62,391 bases of DNA from IMCC26077 sp964561165 (GCA_964561165.1 CAZLOJ010000004.1:1-62391); one strand, 5' to 3'. Counted from the stretch's first letter, positions 16,879 to 26,785 are shown. Program-made: numbers and translations. The notes: generated by a model from the sequence alone, not told the origin.

Positions 16879-17997
16879 ATGAATGAAGTAACTGCTCGGA
16901 TTGCCGAAGTGTCCGCACGCCGGATTACGGTTGTTCTGCCACGGCCGGTCCAACTTGGTGAGTACCTCATCAAGGCGCGGGGATATTGCCTAGCTACCGT
17001 ATGTTTAACAGATGGCAGCGTTGGCCATGCTTTCGGATTAGATCGCGGCCTTCCCGTTGCAGAGTGCGTCAACACATTGATTGCACCTGCATATAAAGAA
17101 ATCTTCACTGGTGATCCCGTGGCTGCATGGGATGCGCTCTATCGCAGAGCAAGTGCACCATTGTCATCAGGTGCCGCACTTCGCGGTTTTTCTTTAGTTG
17201 ATTTGGCAGCACATGAAGCGGTTGCAAAGAGCGCCGGCAAGAGCGTCGCTCAACTCTTTGGAAAGAGTGAGAAGAAAATCGCAAAGTGGGCTGTAATTGG
17301 CTATCCACCTTCGCGTGGCCCAGAAGATATTGAATGGGAGGTGCGCGCTGCAGTTGCCGCAGGCGCCAAAGGCGTCAAACTTCCGGTTGGACTCACGCCA
17401 GAGTTAACTCGTGAGCGGATAATTGCCGCGCTAGATACCAAGCTCTGCCCGGTATCAACTGACTTAGCATTTTCATGTCGCACCGCAGAGGATGTTATGA
17501 AGATTGTTGGTGGACTTGATTTAGCGTGGGTAGAAGATCCATTCGTTTCAGGAAGTCTCATGGAATTGAAGAAATTACGCTCGCTGCTTGATTCTCCACT
17601 TGCAAGCGGAGATGATGAGACGCATCTGTATCACCCACAGGCATTTGTCGAAACTGGTGCAGTAGATATCTTGCGCCTGGACACCACCTGTCAAGGCGGA
17701 CTATCGAGATTACTTCAACTCAATGACTACCTCGCCGAGAAGAATCTTCCGGTCTCATGGCACGTATACGACAACTGGCATAGTCAAGTCGCATCAATTC
17801 TCGATGTTGAGAGTATCTCTATTGAGTACTCAGCGCCTGGGGCAAGCGTTGATGCGCTCGCCGAACTCATTGTTGCAAAGCAGAAGATCGAGGGCGAAAG
17901 CGCGACAACTGGCTGGCGATTTACTATGCCAGAGCTTCCTGATGAATTAGTGGGAATTGATAGTGATCCGGACTGGAGCGCGCTAGAGCTTAGGTAG
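16879..17997 (+). CDS. enolase-superfamily protein (mandelate racemase/muconate lactonizing enzyme type)
   Basis: 372 aa. The barrel retains Lys167 (GVKLPV), metal ligands Asp195 (STDLAF), Glu219 (WVEDPF) and an acidic third position (GDDETH, 245-247), plus His/Asp in the HVYDNWH segment. It would abstract a proton alpha to a carboxylate and dehydrate or epimerise an acid sugar. The start is set at ATG 16879 with AAGGTG 5 nt upstream, rather than an in-frame GTG 60 nt earlier. Divergent from the sugar importer, with which it may share regulation. Specific reaction unknown. Confidence 0.85.
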   Translation: MNEVTARIAEVSARRITVVLPRPVQLGEYLIKARGYCLATVCLTDGSVGHAFGLDRGLPVAECVNTLIAPAYKEIFTGDPVAAWDALYRRASAPLSSGAALRGFSLVDLAAHEAVAKSAGKSVAQLFGKSEKKIAKWAVIGYPPSRGPEDIEWEVRAAVAAGAKGVKLPVGLTPELTRERIIAALDTKLCPVSTDLAFSCRTAEDVMKIVGGLDLAWVEDPFVSGSLMELKKLRSLLDSPLASGDDETHLYHPQAFVETGAVDILRLDTTCQGGLSRLLQLNDYLAEKNLPVSWHVYDNWHSQVASILDVESISIEYSAPGASVDALAELIVAKQKIEGESATTGWRFTMPELPDELVGIDSDPDWSALELR

Positions 17998-18002
17998 CTC
18001 GA

Positions 18003-18755
18003 TTAATACGTTGCGCGTCCACCCGAAGTATCAAAGCAGAAACCAGTTGTGAACGAGCATGCTTTTGAAGCTGCAAATGAAATCATCTCTGCGACTTCAT
18101 CGGCCTCGCCTAATCGCCCCATTGGGATTCGAGAGATCATGTATTTAAGCGTCTCTTCGCTGGTATTTGCATTCATTGGCGTTTTAATGACGGCGGGAGC
18201 GATGGAGTTGATAGTGATTCCCTCGGTTGCTACCTCTTTCGCGATGGCTTTTACGAAACCGATCATCGCCGACTTGGAGAGTACATACGGCGTCATGCCG
18301 GGGTTGCCTTCTTTGCCCGCAATAGATGCAACATGAACTATCCGGCCATACTGAGCAGCTTTCATGATGGGAAGAGCGGCTTGAGTCAACCAGATGGCGC
18401 CAAGCAGATTGATTGCCAGAACTTTCTCGATATCTGCAGCAGTGATCTTCTCTAGGGGAGTATTGGTTGGACCAACGATTCCTGCGCTATTGACGATTGC
18501 ATCTAGGCGGCCGAAATCTTTCGCAACCGTGTTAATGAAATTCGATACCCCACTTTGATCAGCTACGTTCAGCTCCCGCGCTACAGCTTTACCGCCAGAC
18601 GCATTTATCTCCGCAGCAACTTTTTCAGCATTAGCGAGTACGACATCGGAGACAACGACCATTGCGCCTCTCGAAGCAAGCAGGGTGGCAGCTGCAGCAC
18701 CAATACCTGCGCCGCCGCCAGCAACAATGACAACTTGACCCTCGTAAATTTCCAT
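18003..18755 (-). CDS. short-chain dehydrogenase/reductase (SDR)
   Basis: 250 aa. The cofactor loop reads AGGGAGIGAAAA (Ala for the usual Thr). NSAGIVGP, VASIAGKEG and YVLSKSAM supply Ser, Tyr and Lys in standard spacing. It ends SGGRATY, shorter than most. No usable SD, but TAGGGT lies 7 nt before the ATG, so it is probably leaderless. Its stop is 5 bp from the convergent enolase-family gene. Confidence 0.87.
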   Translation of the reverse strand: MEIYEGQVVIVAGGGAGIGAAAATLLASRGAMVVVSDVVLANAEKVAAEINASGGKAVARELNVADQSGVSNFINTVAKDFGRLDAIVNSAGIVGPTNTPLEKITAADIEKVLAINLLGAIWLTQAALPIMKAAQYGRIVHVASIAGKEGNPGMTPYVLSKSAMIGFVKAIAKEVATEGITINSIAPAVIKTPMNANTSEETLKYMISRIPMGRLGEADEVAEMISFAASKACSFTTGFCFDTSGGRATY

Positions 18756-18762
18756 GAGCGAT

Positions 18763-18768
18763 ACCCTA
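18763..18768 (-). promoter_or_regulatory. -10 box of a leaderless promoter for SDR 18003-18755
   Basis: TAGGGT on the minus strand, 7 nt before the ATG at 18755. Confidence 0.5.
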
Positions 18769-18870
18769 CCGCCTCCTGGTATTTGGTGAGATCAACTCAT
18801 TCACGGATATGAAATTTACCCCTGCCGAAAGCGCTTGTTTATCTCGCAGCACAATGCTTGACTTCCGTTC

Positions 18871-19632
18871 ATGGCGAAAAATGAGAGACCGGTCGTATTA
18901 GTCACGGGCAGCGCTGGCGCTCTAGGTTCAGAAATGTGTAAGCAATTTCTCGATGAAGGGTATGACGTAGTCGTCTCAGACCTTCGCGAGGAAGCTGCGG
19001 TAGAGGTGGCCAAAAGCCTAGATCCAACTGGTGAGCACGTGCTTACCGTTGCCATGGATGTTGGATCCACGCCCTCAGTTGATAGCGGAATCGAATCGAT
19101 TATCAAGCGTTTTGGTCGACTTGATGTGCTCGTAAATAACGCAGGTAACTTCCGACAAGGTCTCACTAGCAGTTACACCGATGAAGATTGGCGCTTTATT
19201 ACAAATGTCCATTTGGATGGCGCTTTTCGATGCTGTCGCGCGGCGTATCCGCACCTTGTGAAATCTCCCTTCCCCTCAATCATCTCCATCGCGTCAATTG
19301 CGGGAAGAATTGGATTACCAGGTCGCCTCTCTTACTCGGTGTCTAAGGCAGGACTGGAAGCGCTCACCCGCACACTTGCAGTCGAATGGGCGCCGGAGAA
19401 TATTCGCGTAGTTGCAGTTGCGCCAGGGTTTACTAAAACTGCAAATCGCATCTTTGTCGATGGCAAAGAGGTCACGCATGAAGCATTTGCGCAAGCAGTT
19501 CCCATGAAACGGATGGGACGGCCAGAGGAGCAAGCTGCGGTTGTTGTCTTCCTAGCTTCAAAGAAAGCTTCGTACATTAACGGGCAAACCATCGTGGTTG
19601 ATGGTGGCGCAACGATTGATCTACGCGTCTGA
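18871..19632 (+). CDS. short-chain dehydrogenase/reductase (SDR)
   Basis: 253 aa with VTGSAGALGSEM (an SAGALG variant of the glycine loop), NNAGNFRQG, SIASIAGRIGLPGRLSYSVSK and INGQTIVVDGG. An Asp after strand 2 (VSDLRE) suggests NAD. An in-frame stop just upstream forces a start at 18871 or later. Neither SD nor a clear TAnnnT box precedes it (TTGACT/TGACTT at the right distance is weak). Divergent from SDR 18003-18755 across 115 bp. Confidence 0.87.
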   Translation: MAKNERPVVLVTGSAGALGSEMCKQFLDEGYDVVVSDLREEAAVEVAKSLDPTGEHVLTVAMDVGSTPSVDSGIESIIKRFGRLDVLVNNAGNFRQGLTSSYTDEDWRFITNVHLDGAFRCCRAAYPHLVKSPFPSIISIASIAGRIGLPGRLSYSVSKAGLEALTRTLAVEWAPENIRVVAVAPGFTKTANRIFVDGKEVTHEAFAQAVPMKRMGRPEEQAAVVVFLASKKASYINGQTIVVDGGATIDLRV

Positions 19633-19654
19633 ACGTAGATTGCTTGTAAGCGTG

Positions 19655-21100
19655 TTACTTCAATTTGTTAAGCACTGAGATAGCTGCCCGTACTGCTTTC
19701 TGTTCGGAATCTGGATGCCATTGCGCTGGCTGGCAGTACGACTGCGGCAAGAAATCTGGAAGCGCATGGGTATTTGGCCACTTCCATCCATTCTTTGGGT
19801 AGTCCTGCGCACGGGGCAGATACATAATGGTGCCGTTGGTATATCCAAGGACGAAGGTATCTGGCCACGGTGAGTTCGCTTTAATCTCCTCGCCGGTTTC
19901 AAAGAACGCTTCCACATTGAGGCCAACGATGGCAACTTCACCTATACGAAATGCGTGGGCTTCGAAATCACGCGTGGGATTAACTTCGGCAACTCCAGCA
20001 ACAACGGAATCTGCCCATAATTTCATCTTCTTAGCGACGCGAATCTCCCACGTTAGAGCGCCGCGCTTTTCCCGCTCAACAATCTCGTTCTCCCAATATT
20101 TAGCCAGAGCGGCTGCTTCCTGTTTCGTAGGAAGTTCGACGAAATTGAATTTGGCAATCTCGTGGCTCGCGTTGAGTATGACTTCAGGATGATCAGTCCG
20201 TTCTCGCCATGGCTTAAAAAGGATGTTCGGAACGTTATGCAGTAGCACGCGATCTTTTTGAAATTTATTGGTTCGCAGGCTAAGCGCAACTCGAACAACT
20301 TCAGCGCCCAACGCTGTGCCCATGCGATAGACCTCTTCGGAGCAATCTTTCTCATATCCGATACCTACCTGAGGATTGATATTTCCGCCGCAACCTTGAA
20401 GAAAGAGAACTGTTCCGCCGACATTCTTCTCGATGATCTTTCGCGCCGGTCCCGGGAAATCGGCGGAGAGAGTGGGGGATTGAGCGCCATTAACCACTGG
20501 ATGGCAGGAGTATCTAAAAAGAATCGCGATCGGGTTTCCCTCTAAATCGTCGAAGCGAATAACTCCAACTGAATCATCCACGCGATGGTCCGGAACCTCA
20601 CCAAGGATGTCTTGATCACCATTCCACTCTCGTCGGTAAATGTTGAGATCGCTTTCGCCCCAGGCATGCGCCATTCGAGCAGGACGTAATTGGGACTGTG
20701 CCGTTGTTGCCGCCGTCACTGCTTGATCGATGACAAATTCGAAATACCGCTCACTTTGCACGATTGCATCGCGCTCAGCGTTGCCTTGCAGCATTGTCGG
20801 AAGATCGGCTGCGCTGTGATTGTGGCTGAGATTGAACATGACATTCACGACAGGAATTTCCAGAGCTTCTGCTACTCGAGTCCGAATCTCAAGCGCTTCT
20901 TCAGTCCGTGAATTACCAAGGTCGCAGGCAATCAGACAGAGTGTGGTGCCACCTGACTGCAACACAATGGCGCCAAGATAGAGGTCGTCATCCACCTTCT
21001 CGATGGGGCTTCCAAAGAGGCGCAGTCCACCTTTCGCCATACCGAGTTCTGGATTAATCGTGAGATTTACTGCTCCTACCCGCAAGCCTTGTCCTGACAT
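19655..21100 (-). CDS. neutral-ceramidase-family (amidase-like) protein, cytosolic
   Basis: 481 aa resembling the N-terminal catalytic domain of neutral/alkaline non-lysosomal ceramidase. Conserved zinc-site candidates are His93/His95 (SHNHSA), His200 (YSCHPVV), a Glu in GLNVEAF and a Tyr in TIMYLPRAQDY. The nucleophile position that is Ser in true ceramidases (GDVSPN) is Asn (GGNINPQ, residue 242). No signal peptide. The ATG at 21100 avoids overlap with the upstream ATPase gene, which a longer reading would require. Last gene of the Dpp-type importer operon. It probably cleaves an amide in an imported compound; a ceramide substrate is unlikely. Confidence 0.75.
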   Translation of the reverse strand: MSGQGLRVGAVNLTINPELGMAKGGLRLFGSPIEKVDDDLYLGAIVLQSGGTTLCLIACDLGNSRTEEALEIRTRVAEALEIPVVNVMFNLSHNHSAADLPTMLQGNAERDAIVQSERYFEFVIDQAVTAATTAQSQLRPARMAHAWGESDLNIYRREWNGDQDILGEVPDHRVDDSVGVIRFDDLEGNPIAILFRYSCHPVVNGAQSPTLSADFPGPARKIIEKNVGGTVLFLQGCGGNINPQVGIGYEKDCSEEVYRMGTALGAEVVRVALSLRTNKFQKDRVLLHNVPNILFKPWRERTDHPEVILNASHEIAKFNFVELPTKQEAAALAKYWENEIVEREKRGALTWEIRVAKKMKLWADSVVAGVAEVNPTRDFEAHAFRIGEVAIVGLNVEAFFETGEEIKANSPWPDTFVLGYTNGTIMYLPRAQDYPKNGWKWPNTHALPDFLPQSYCQPAQWHPDSEQKAVRAAISVLNKLK

Positions 21101-21122
21101 GTGATTACCCAACTGAAGCTTA

Positions 21123-21923
21123 TTAGCTTTGTTGTAATTTCTGACGTGCGGCTGTGCCCAGAGTGCCTGGTATCGAAGCGAGAAGAATTTTTGTGTATTC
21201 CTCTCGAGGATCATTGAAAATCTCTTCAGTTATTCCAGATTCGACGAAGACACCATCCTTCATCACGTAGACGCGATTGGTGAGATATCGAATAACACCA
21301 AGATCGTGGGAGACCAAGACAATCGCTAAGCCATCATCGAGTAGACCGCGGAAAAGGTTTAGCAGTTGTGCTTGCGCGCTTTGATCAATTGCAGAGGTGG
21401 GTTCATCTGCAAGCAGGACGGTAGGACTTGCAGAGAGTGCGCGTGCCACGCTGACCCGCTGGCGTTGACCGCCTGAAAGTTGTCGTGGCTTTTTGATGGC
21501 ATCGAGCTCTGCAATACCCATTCGGCGCAGCAACTCTAAAGCGCGAGTTTCGGAGAGCTCCTTATTAGTTTTGTCATGGATACGCACCGCTTCTGCTACT
21601 GCATTTAATCCGGTTAGTTGTGGGTTGAGGCTGCCATAGGGATCTTGAAAGACCATCTGCACCTGGCGCCGTGCTTCACCTGTGTAGGACTTGGCACCTT
21701 TATATACCGGCTCGCCATTGAAGAAGATTTCTCCCTCTGTTGGAACTTGTAGTCCAGCGAGCACGCGGGCAAGTGTGGACTTACCGCTACCTGACTCACC
21801 AACAATTCCAATTGGCTCTCCGGCGCGCAAAGTTAGGGACACGTTCTTTACTGCTTCAACTTTGGTAGCACCAGAACCGAAGGTGACGCTAACGTTCTTA
21901 GCTTCGAGAAGAAATTCAGCCAT
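21123..21923 (-). CDS. oligopeptide-type ABC transporter ATPase, DppF/OppF-like
   Basis: 266 aa. Walker A GESGSGKST, Q-loop QMVFQDPYG, signature LSGGQRQRVSVARAL, Walker B VLLADEPTS and switch His (VSHDLGV). It lacks the C-terminal Cys-rich oligopeptide extension that DppD carries. The ATG overlaps the DppD stop (TAATG). Drives the importer of 21923-26527. Confidence 0.93.
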   Translation of the reverse strand: MAEFLLEAKNVSVTFGSGATKVEAVKNVSLTLRAGEPIGIVGESGSGKSTLARVLAGLQVPTEGEIFFNGEPVYKGAKSYTGEARRQVQMVFQDPYGSLNPQLTGLNAVAEAVRIHDKTNKELSETRALELLRRMGIAELDAIKKPRQLSGGQRQRVSVARALSASPTVLLADEPTSAIDQSAQAQLLNLFRGLLDDGLAIVLVSHDLGVIRYLTNRVYVMKDGVFVESGITEEIFNDPREEYTKILLASIPGTLGTAARQKLQQS

Positions 21924-22912
21924 TAGATTCGCTCCAATAGTTCAGTGTGGATACACGCAGTTTGATGAGTGCCACTTCCGCCGATGAGCGCAGGGTGGTC
22001 ACCAATACGGCAATCTGATTGCACAATCGAACAACGATCTGCGAAGCGACAGCCAGGATTCCATTCTCCAACTGATGGCGCGCTGCCCTTGATAGTGACA
22101 AGTTCGCTCCCGGGCTCTGCAATATCAATTCGCGATGAGTTGAGCGCGATGGTGTACGGGTGTCGTGGCTTCTCCAGATCCTTGACACTTCCAACTTCGA
22201 CCGTGGCGCCTGCATGCATGACGACCACTCGGTCACACACCTCGTCGATTAGCGCGAGGTCATGTGAGATAAGGACGATGGCAGTGCCCATTGAGGAACG
22301 AATCTCTTTGAGAAGATCCATGATTTGGGATTGCACTGTGACATCGAGACCAGTTGTTGGCTCGTCAGCAATGAGAAGTTTTGGACTTGTTGCTAACGCG
22401 CAGGCAATCATTACGCGTTGACGCATTCCGCCAGAGAGTTGGTATGGATACTGTTTCATCACGGTATCCACGCGTCGGATTTTCACCAAATCAAGAAGAT
22501 CTTTAGAGCGAGCTTTGATGTTCTTAGTATCACCAGTGTTTCGAAGCGCCTCGGCAAGCTGCGCTTCAATAGTAAGAACAGGGTTTGGGCCAGCGAGTGC
22601 GCTCTGCGGTACGTAGCCAATCGACTTACCGCGCAACTTCTTCCAGTCAGACTCAGATGCCGTAGCCAGACTCTGACCTTCGAAAACGACATCGCCTGAG
22701 AGGATTTTTCCGCCGCGGCGCTCAAGCGTTCCAATCATCGTGCGACAGATCATCGTCTTGCCGGAGCCGGACTCACCGACGATGCCAACCATCTCGCCGT
22801 AATTGATATCGAAATTTGCATTGTTGACGATGATTAAGGTCGGTCGCCTTTTGTGTGGAATGCCAATGACAACATCTTTGATTTGGATCAGTGGCTCGTT
22901 CGGAGTGCTCAT
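21923..22912 (-). CDS. oligopeptide-type ABC transporter ATPase, DppD/OppD-like
   Basis: 329 aa. Walker A GESGSGKTM, signature LSGGMRQRVMIACAL, Walker B LLIADEPTTGLD, and the C-terminal oligopeptide domain with CRFADRCSIVQSDC. Start set at ATG 22912 (MSTPNEPL), which overlaps the permease stop as ATGA and follows a GTAGGAA SD. The longer open frame lies inside the permease gene. Confidence 0.94.
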   Translation of the reverse strand: MSTPNEPLIQIKDVVIGIPHKRRPTLIIVNNANFDINYGEMVGIVGESGSGKTMICRTMIGTLERRGGKILSGDVVFEGQSLATASESDWKKLRGKSIGYVPQSALAGPNPVLTIEAQLAEALRNTGDTKNIKARSKDLLDLVKIRRVDTVMKQYPYQLSGGMRQRVMIACALATSPKLLIADEPTTGLDVTVQSQIMDLLKEIRSSMGTAIVLISHDLALIDEVCDRVVVMHAGATVEVGSVKDLEKPRHPYTIALNSSRIDIAEPGSELVTIKGSAPSVGEWNPGCRFADRCSIVQSDCRIGDHPALIGGSGTHQTACIHTELLERI

Positions 22913-23754
22913 CGGGTTCCTACCTCTCGCATCCGTCGCGTCAGGCCCTCGGAAATGAAAGCGACTGCTATTCCAGCCCAGCAGAGCGCAATTCCTGGGA
23001 AGACAGTTGGCCACCAGAATCCAACGGTGAGGAGATCTTTTCCATCGCGAATCATTCCTCCCCATTCGGCTTGCGGTGGCTTGATGCCAAGACCAAGGAA
23101 AGAGAGCGCGGCGACGGCGATGATGACGATAATAAAATCGCTGAGCGCGTATGCGCGAGTCTCAGATGAAACATTGGGAATGATGTGCTTGAAGAGAATA
23201 CGTTTTTTCGAGAAGCCAAGCGTTCGAGCCGCTTCAACATATCCCTGCTGGTTTACCACTACTGCTCGGGTGCGAGCAATACGCGCATAGCGAGCCCAGT
23301 TCACAAGAGAGATTGCCAGCACAATACTGCCAACACCTGGACCGATGAATGCAATCATGGCAATCACGAAAACAAGGAATGGGAAAGCATTGATGCCATC
23401 GATGATTGATCCAACCAACGAGTTCACTCGTTTATTTTGTGATATTCCCAAGAGGGTTCCGATTACGGTTCCTACCACTAACGGAATTGACACACCAATA
23501 ATTGCCGTACCGAGATCGATAAAGACAGCATCAAAGACGCGGACGAAAACATCTCGGCCGAGCACGTCAGTACCGAACCAATTTGCGCGACTCGGCGGTG
23601 CAAGTGGCATCGAAGCGAGATCGTTAGGTTTGTACTTGCTGATACGCGGGATAATAAGTCCAGCAATGATCAGTGATCCCAGCATGAAGAACCCGGTATA
23701 GATACCAAAGGTGCCTTCTTTGATAAATTTCTGCTTTTTTACCTCGGTTGTCAT
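22909..23754 (-). CDS. oligopeptide-type ABC transporter permease, DppC/OppC-like
   Basis: 281 aa. N-terminal helix then NWFGTDVLGRDVF, the EAA loop VEAARTLGFSKKRILFKHIIPN, and LSFLGLGIKPPQAEWG, all DppC hallmarks. 4-nt overlaps with both neighbours. Confidence 0.94.
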   Translation of the reverse strand: MTTEVKKQKFIKEGTFGIYTGFFMLGSLIIAGLIIPRISKYKPNDLASMPLAPPSRANWFGTDVLGRDVFVRVFDAVFIDLGTAIIGVSIPLVVGTVIGTLLGISQNKRVNSLVGSIIDGINAFPFLVFVIAMIAFIGPGVGSIVLAISLVNWARYARIARTRAVVVNQQGYVEAARTLGFSKKRILFKHIIPNVSSETRAYALSDFIIVIIAVAALSFLGLGIKPPQAEWGGMIRDGKDLLTVGFWWPTVFPGIALCWAGIAVAFISEGLTRRMREVGTR

Positions 23755-24761
23755 GAGAGAGTCACTCTCCGATCGAGAAGGTAGCCAGTTAAGTCGCCCA
23801 CGAAACTAAAGAAGACAACGATCAACCCGAAAATCATCGCAATCGATTGCACAACGGGATAATCACGTCCGTCAACAGCGGTAATGAGCTCCCGACCGAT
23901 TCCAGGGAGTGAAAAGATGGTCTCCATGATGACTGTGCCGCCGATCATGACGCCCACCATGTAACTCAAGAGAACGACAGTTGGTGCCAGTGAGGGGCGA
24001 AGTAAGTAGGACCAATAGAACTTTCCTTTTCGCACTCCACGAATAACGCCGGTTTCGACAAACTCTTCATCGAGCGTATCCACGATTGAGGAGTGCAAGA
24101 CTCGCGAGAGCACTGGGACTAGAGAGCCACAATTGGCTAGCGCGGGAAGCCAGAGGTATTTCAAGTTACCCGGGAAGGCACCCTCATATCCGGCTGCTGG
24201 TGCGATGTTGAAGTAGACACCAAAAACGAGCAACCCCATCAGGGCGAGGAAGAATCCTGGGACCGCGAGGGAGATCGAGGTAAGAGCTCGAAAGAGATAG
24301 TTCACAGTATTGCTCTTACTCATGGCGACATAGAGCGCCAATGGAATGGAGATGATTGCTGCAAACCCAATTGAAAGCCCAATGATCATCAGGGTAACTG
24401 GTAAGTGTGTGCCGACAATCTCTGTGACATCTCGTCCCGAGAAGTATGAGTAGCCAAGGTCGCCGCGGAGGATTCCAGAGAAGTAATCCCAAAATTGAGT
24501 GAGGACTCCTTTATCAAGACCTAGTTGAGTTCGGAATTCCTCTACGGCCTCTTCGGTGACATCGGCACCAAGTGCCATCCGAACTGGATCACCTGGACTC
24601 AAGCGAATGAGAGAGAAGGCGATGACCATCACCCAAAAGGCGACAACAACCGAACGAATTACACGCCCGAAGAAAGTTCTGCGTAGTGCAGCGCGGTTTC
24701 GGTTCTTTTCCACCTCCATCTTCACATCTTGTGAGGCGGCGGTTTTTTGAGATTCGCTCAT
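23751..24761 (-). CDS. oligopeptide-type ABC transporter permease, DppB/OppB-like
   Basis: 336 aa. FSLIRLSPGDPVRMALG after the first helix, GDLGYSYFSGRDV, the loop near VETGVIRGVRKGKFYWSYLLRP, and GGTVIMETIFSLPGIG. A 40-residue charged N-terminal extension precedes the first helix. GGAAGG before the ATG. Separated from the binding-protein gene by a 16-bp hairpin. Confidence 0.94.
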   Translation of the reverse strand: MSESQKTAASQDVKMEVEKNRNRAALRRTFFGRVIRSVVVAFWVMVIAFSLIRLSPGDPVRMALGADVTEEAVEEFRTQLGLDKGVLTQFWDYFSGILRGDLGYSYFSGRDVTEIVGTHLPVTLMIIGLSIGFAAIISIPLALYVAMSKSNTVNYLFRALTSISLAVPGFFLALMGLLVFGVYFNIAPAAGYEGAFPGNLKYLWLPALANCGSLVPVLSRVLHSSIVDTLDEEFVETGVIRGVRKGKFYWSYLLRPSLAPTVVLLSYMVGVMIGGTVIMETIFSLPGIGRELITAVDGRDYPVVQSIAMIFGLIVVFFSFVGDLTGYLLDRRVTLS

Positions 24762-24833
24762 GGCACCTTCCAGTTGATGGATTTATCACCACAGAATTAC
24801 ATTAAATTTTAATTGAGGAAGACTTTAATTGTG

Positions 24834-24870
24834 AGAACAAGGTGAGGCTTTTAGAGCCTCACCTTGTTCT
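24834..24870 (-). terminator. perfect 16-bp hairpin between binding-protein and dppB genes
   Basis: Arms 24834-24849 and 24855-24870, loop TTTAG, no mismatch. No U-run follows on the minus-strand transcript, so read-through into dppB is expected. Confidence 0.8.
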
Positions 24871-24904
24871 GTTAATCACGTGGTACTTCGATCAACGACC
24901 TCGA

Positions 24905-26527
24905 CTAGGAGAGTGGAGGTGATTGCTTGACGAAGTAGTGATCGTTGCCCTTCACATTCGAGAAGATGTTTGCAGGAAGGCGGCTTGCACCGAATACAGC
25001 ACGTTGTCCAACAGGAATGTGTGCTGACTCTTCCCAGATCTTCTTCTCAATCGCTGCGATGAGAGCGATTTGATCCTTTTCCGTCACGGCTGCATCAAGA
25101 GCGGCAAGATCTGCGCTGTTTGATGAGGAGCCGGACCAGTTCTGCCATGCGCCACCCTTACCCCAATAGATATTGAGGAGTTGTGATGGAAGTGCGCCAG
25201 TTGCACCGGAGAATTGAACTTGGTATTCACCGGAGGTTTGACGAGCTCCACCGACAGCATCGGTCTGTGGCTCAGTAGTAACGACCATCTTCGAACCTAG
25301 CTTGCGCCAGTCAGCGGCGATGATGCTGATTGCATCAGCCCAACCTGGACGGTTGAAGACGGTGATTGTGATGGGGAATCCATCTGGGTATCCAGCCTCA
25401 GCAAGGAGCTTCTTCGCGCCAGCAAGGTTCTGCTTGGTGCGATCCGGGTTCTGGCACTTGTAGGCAGGGTGTCCTGGCCAGGTAAGTGCACAGCTTGCCT
25501 TGACGTCACCGAAGAATGCGATCTCACCCATTGCTTTGCGGTTGACTGCCATTGAGAGAGCTTGGCGAACCTTTGCGTCATGCCATGGCTGCTTCTTTGC
25601 GGTGAGACAGCTTGCTGCGGAGACAACTTTGTCCTTGCAACCTTCCATTTCGCGGAGGTTAAAGTCCAAGGTGAATGTTCCCTGAAGCTGTGTTGGCTGC
25701 CAGCGGAAGACCTTCTTGTCAGCGAGCTGGCCACGAGCGATAGCTGCAGGAAGATCGAATGCATAGTCGATTGTTCCCTGGCGCAACGCGATAACACGGG
25801 TCACTGGATCTGGAATTGCCAAATAGGTAACTTGCTTAACAGCTGGCTTCGCCCAGTAGTTTGGATTTGCTTCGATGACCATCTTGTCATCACCAAGCTT
25901 CCATTCCTTGATCTTGTAAGGGCCTGCGCTCAGCGGTGCTTCCCAGTACTTCGCATCAGATGCGAGTGCGCGTGGGTGCATCCAGAAGTAAATGCCTGCC
26001 ATTGCATACGGCAAGTCGTTGAAGCGAGTCTTTGTCTTGATGACAATGGTTTTTGCGTCTGGCGCAGTGATGTCTTCGATTACAGCAAGTTGTGGCACAG
26101 GTGCCTTCTTGAGAAGTTCAAACATGAAGACTGCATCGTCAGCGACAACTTGGGTCTTGTTATCAGAGTACTTGATGTTCTTGAGGGTTAGCGTCCAGGT
26201 AAGTCCATCAGCTGATTGCTTTGCATCGCTGAGTAGATCCTTCTTTGGCTTTCCATCAGAAGCGATTCGCCACAACATTCCTGAGATCAGGAACTTTGAG
26301 ATGTAATTCTGATTTGAAGTACGAAGGCTGTTTGAAGGATCAAGTGAAGTGACCTTTCCAACAGCTCCTACTGTAATTGCATCACAAGCAGCTGTTGCTG
26401 TCGGTGTGCTTAATTTACAGTTTGTTCCCGTCGCAGCTTTTGCAGCCGGTACGCCAATGAGAAGTGATCCCAAAAGCGAAGCCGATGCAAACGCGAGCAC
26501 GACGTTTCGCATTTTCTTTGATGTCAT
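24905..26527 (-). CDS. peptide/nickel-type ABC substrate-binding protein (SBP family 5)
   Basis: 540 aa. Signal peptide with probable cleavage after AKA (about residue 31) and no lipobox Cys. The family-5 features ITVGAVGKVTSLDPSN, the ADDAVFMFE helix and the TRVIALRQGTIDYAFDLP segment are present. First gene of the leftward operon. GGAAAGG precedes the ATG. The family binds peptides, but also oligosaccharides and other solutes. The co-transcribed ceramidase-family gene points to an amide-containing ligand. Confidence 0.93.
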   Translation of the reverse strand: MTSKKMRNVVLAFASASLLGSLLIGVPAAKAATGTNCKLSTPTATAACDAITVGAVGKVTSLDPSNSLRTSNQNYISKFLISGMLWRIASDGKPKKDLLSDAKQSADGLTWTLTLKNIKYSDNKTQVVADDAVFMFELLKKAPVPQLAVIEDITAPDAKTIVIKTKTRFNDLPYAMAGIYFWMHPRALASDAKYWEAPLSAGPYKIKEWKLGDDKMVIEANPNYWAKPAVKQVTYLAIPDPVTRVIALRQGTIDYAFDLPAAIARGQLADKKVFRWQPTQLQGTFTLDFNLREMEGCKDKVVSAASCLTAKKQPWHDAKVRQALSMAVNRKAMGEIAFFGDVKASCALTWPGHPAYKCQNPDRTKQNLAGAKKLLAEAGYPDGFPITITVFNRPGWADAISIIAADWRKLGSKMVVTTEPQTDAVGGARQTSGEYQVQFSGATGALPSQLLNIYWGKGGAWQNWSGSSSNSADLAALDAAVTEKDQIALIAAIEKKIWEESAHIPVGQRAVFGASRLPANIFSNVKGNDHYFVKQSPPLS

Positions 26528-26711
26528 TCTTAGTACCTTTCCGGAGGGCTAAGCACGTTCTTCAAGACCGAAATGGCCTTGATAGCGCAAAATGCTACTT
26601 ACGCAATAGTGCGCTGGCAACGATTTTCTACTAAGGGAACCTTAGAATCCAAATCCCGGATTGGCGCAAAATAGCCCGCCATTTTCTAGGGCGTCAGCCA
26701 GTTATCTAGGG

Positions 26712-26724
26712 GTTACTAAGTAAC
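26712..26724. promoter_or_regulatory. palindrome GTTACTAAGTAAC in the SBP/MFS divergent region
   Basis: Perfect 6-bp arms around a central A, between divergent genes at 26527 and 26798. The core TTACTWAGTAA recurs at 55437-55447 upstream of another binding-protein gene. Operator candidate. Confidence 0.4.
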
Positions 26725-26785
26725 AAATTGTAATATTTCGGCTTTACCGAATCCAACGTTCTCGCTGCACGAAGTTGCCCTCAGG

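Noticed and set aside
21101..21214. Longer N-terminus for the ceramidase-family protein at 19655
   Set aside because: It would overlap the DppF gene by about 90 bp and adds residues with no family similarity.
22853..23290. Plus-strand open frame of 145 codons opposite dppD/dppC
   Set aside because: Shadow of the permease reading frame: no SD, Pro/Arg/Ser-rich translation, no domain.
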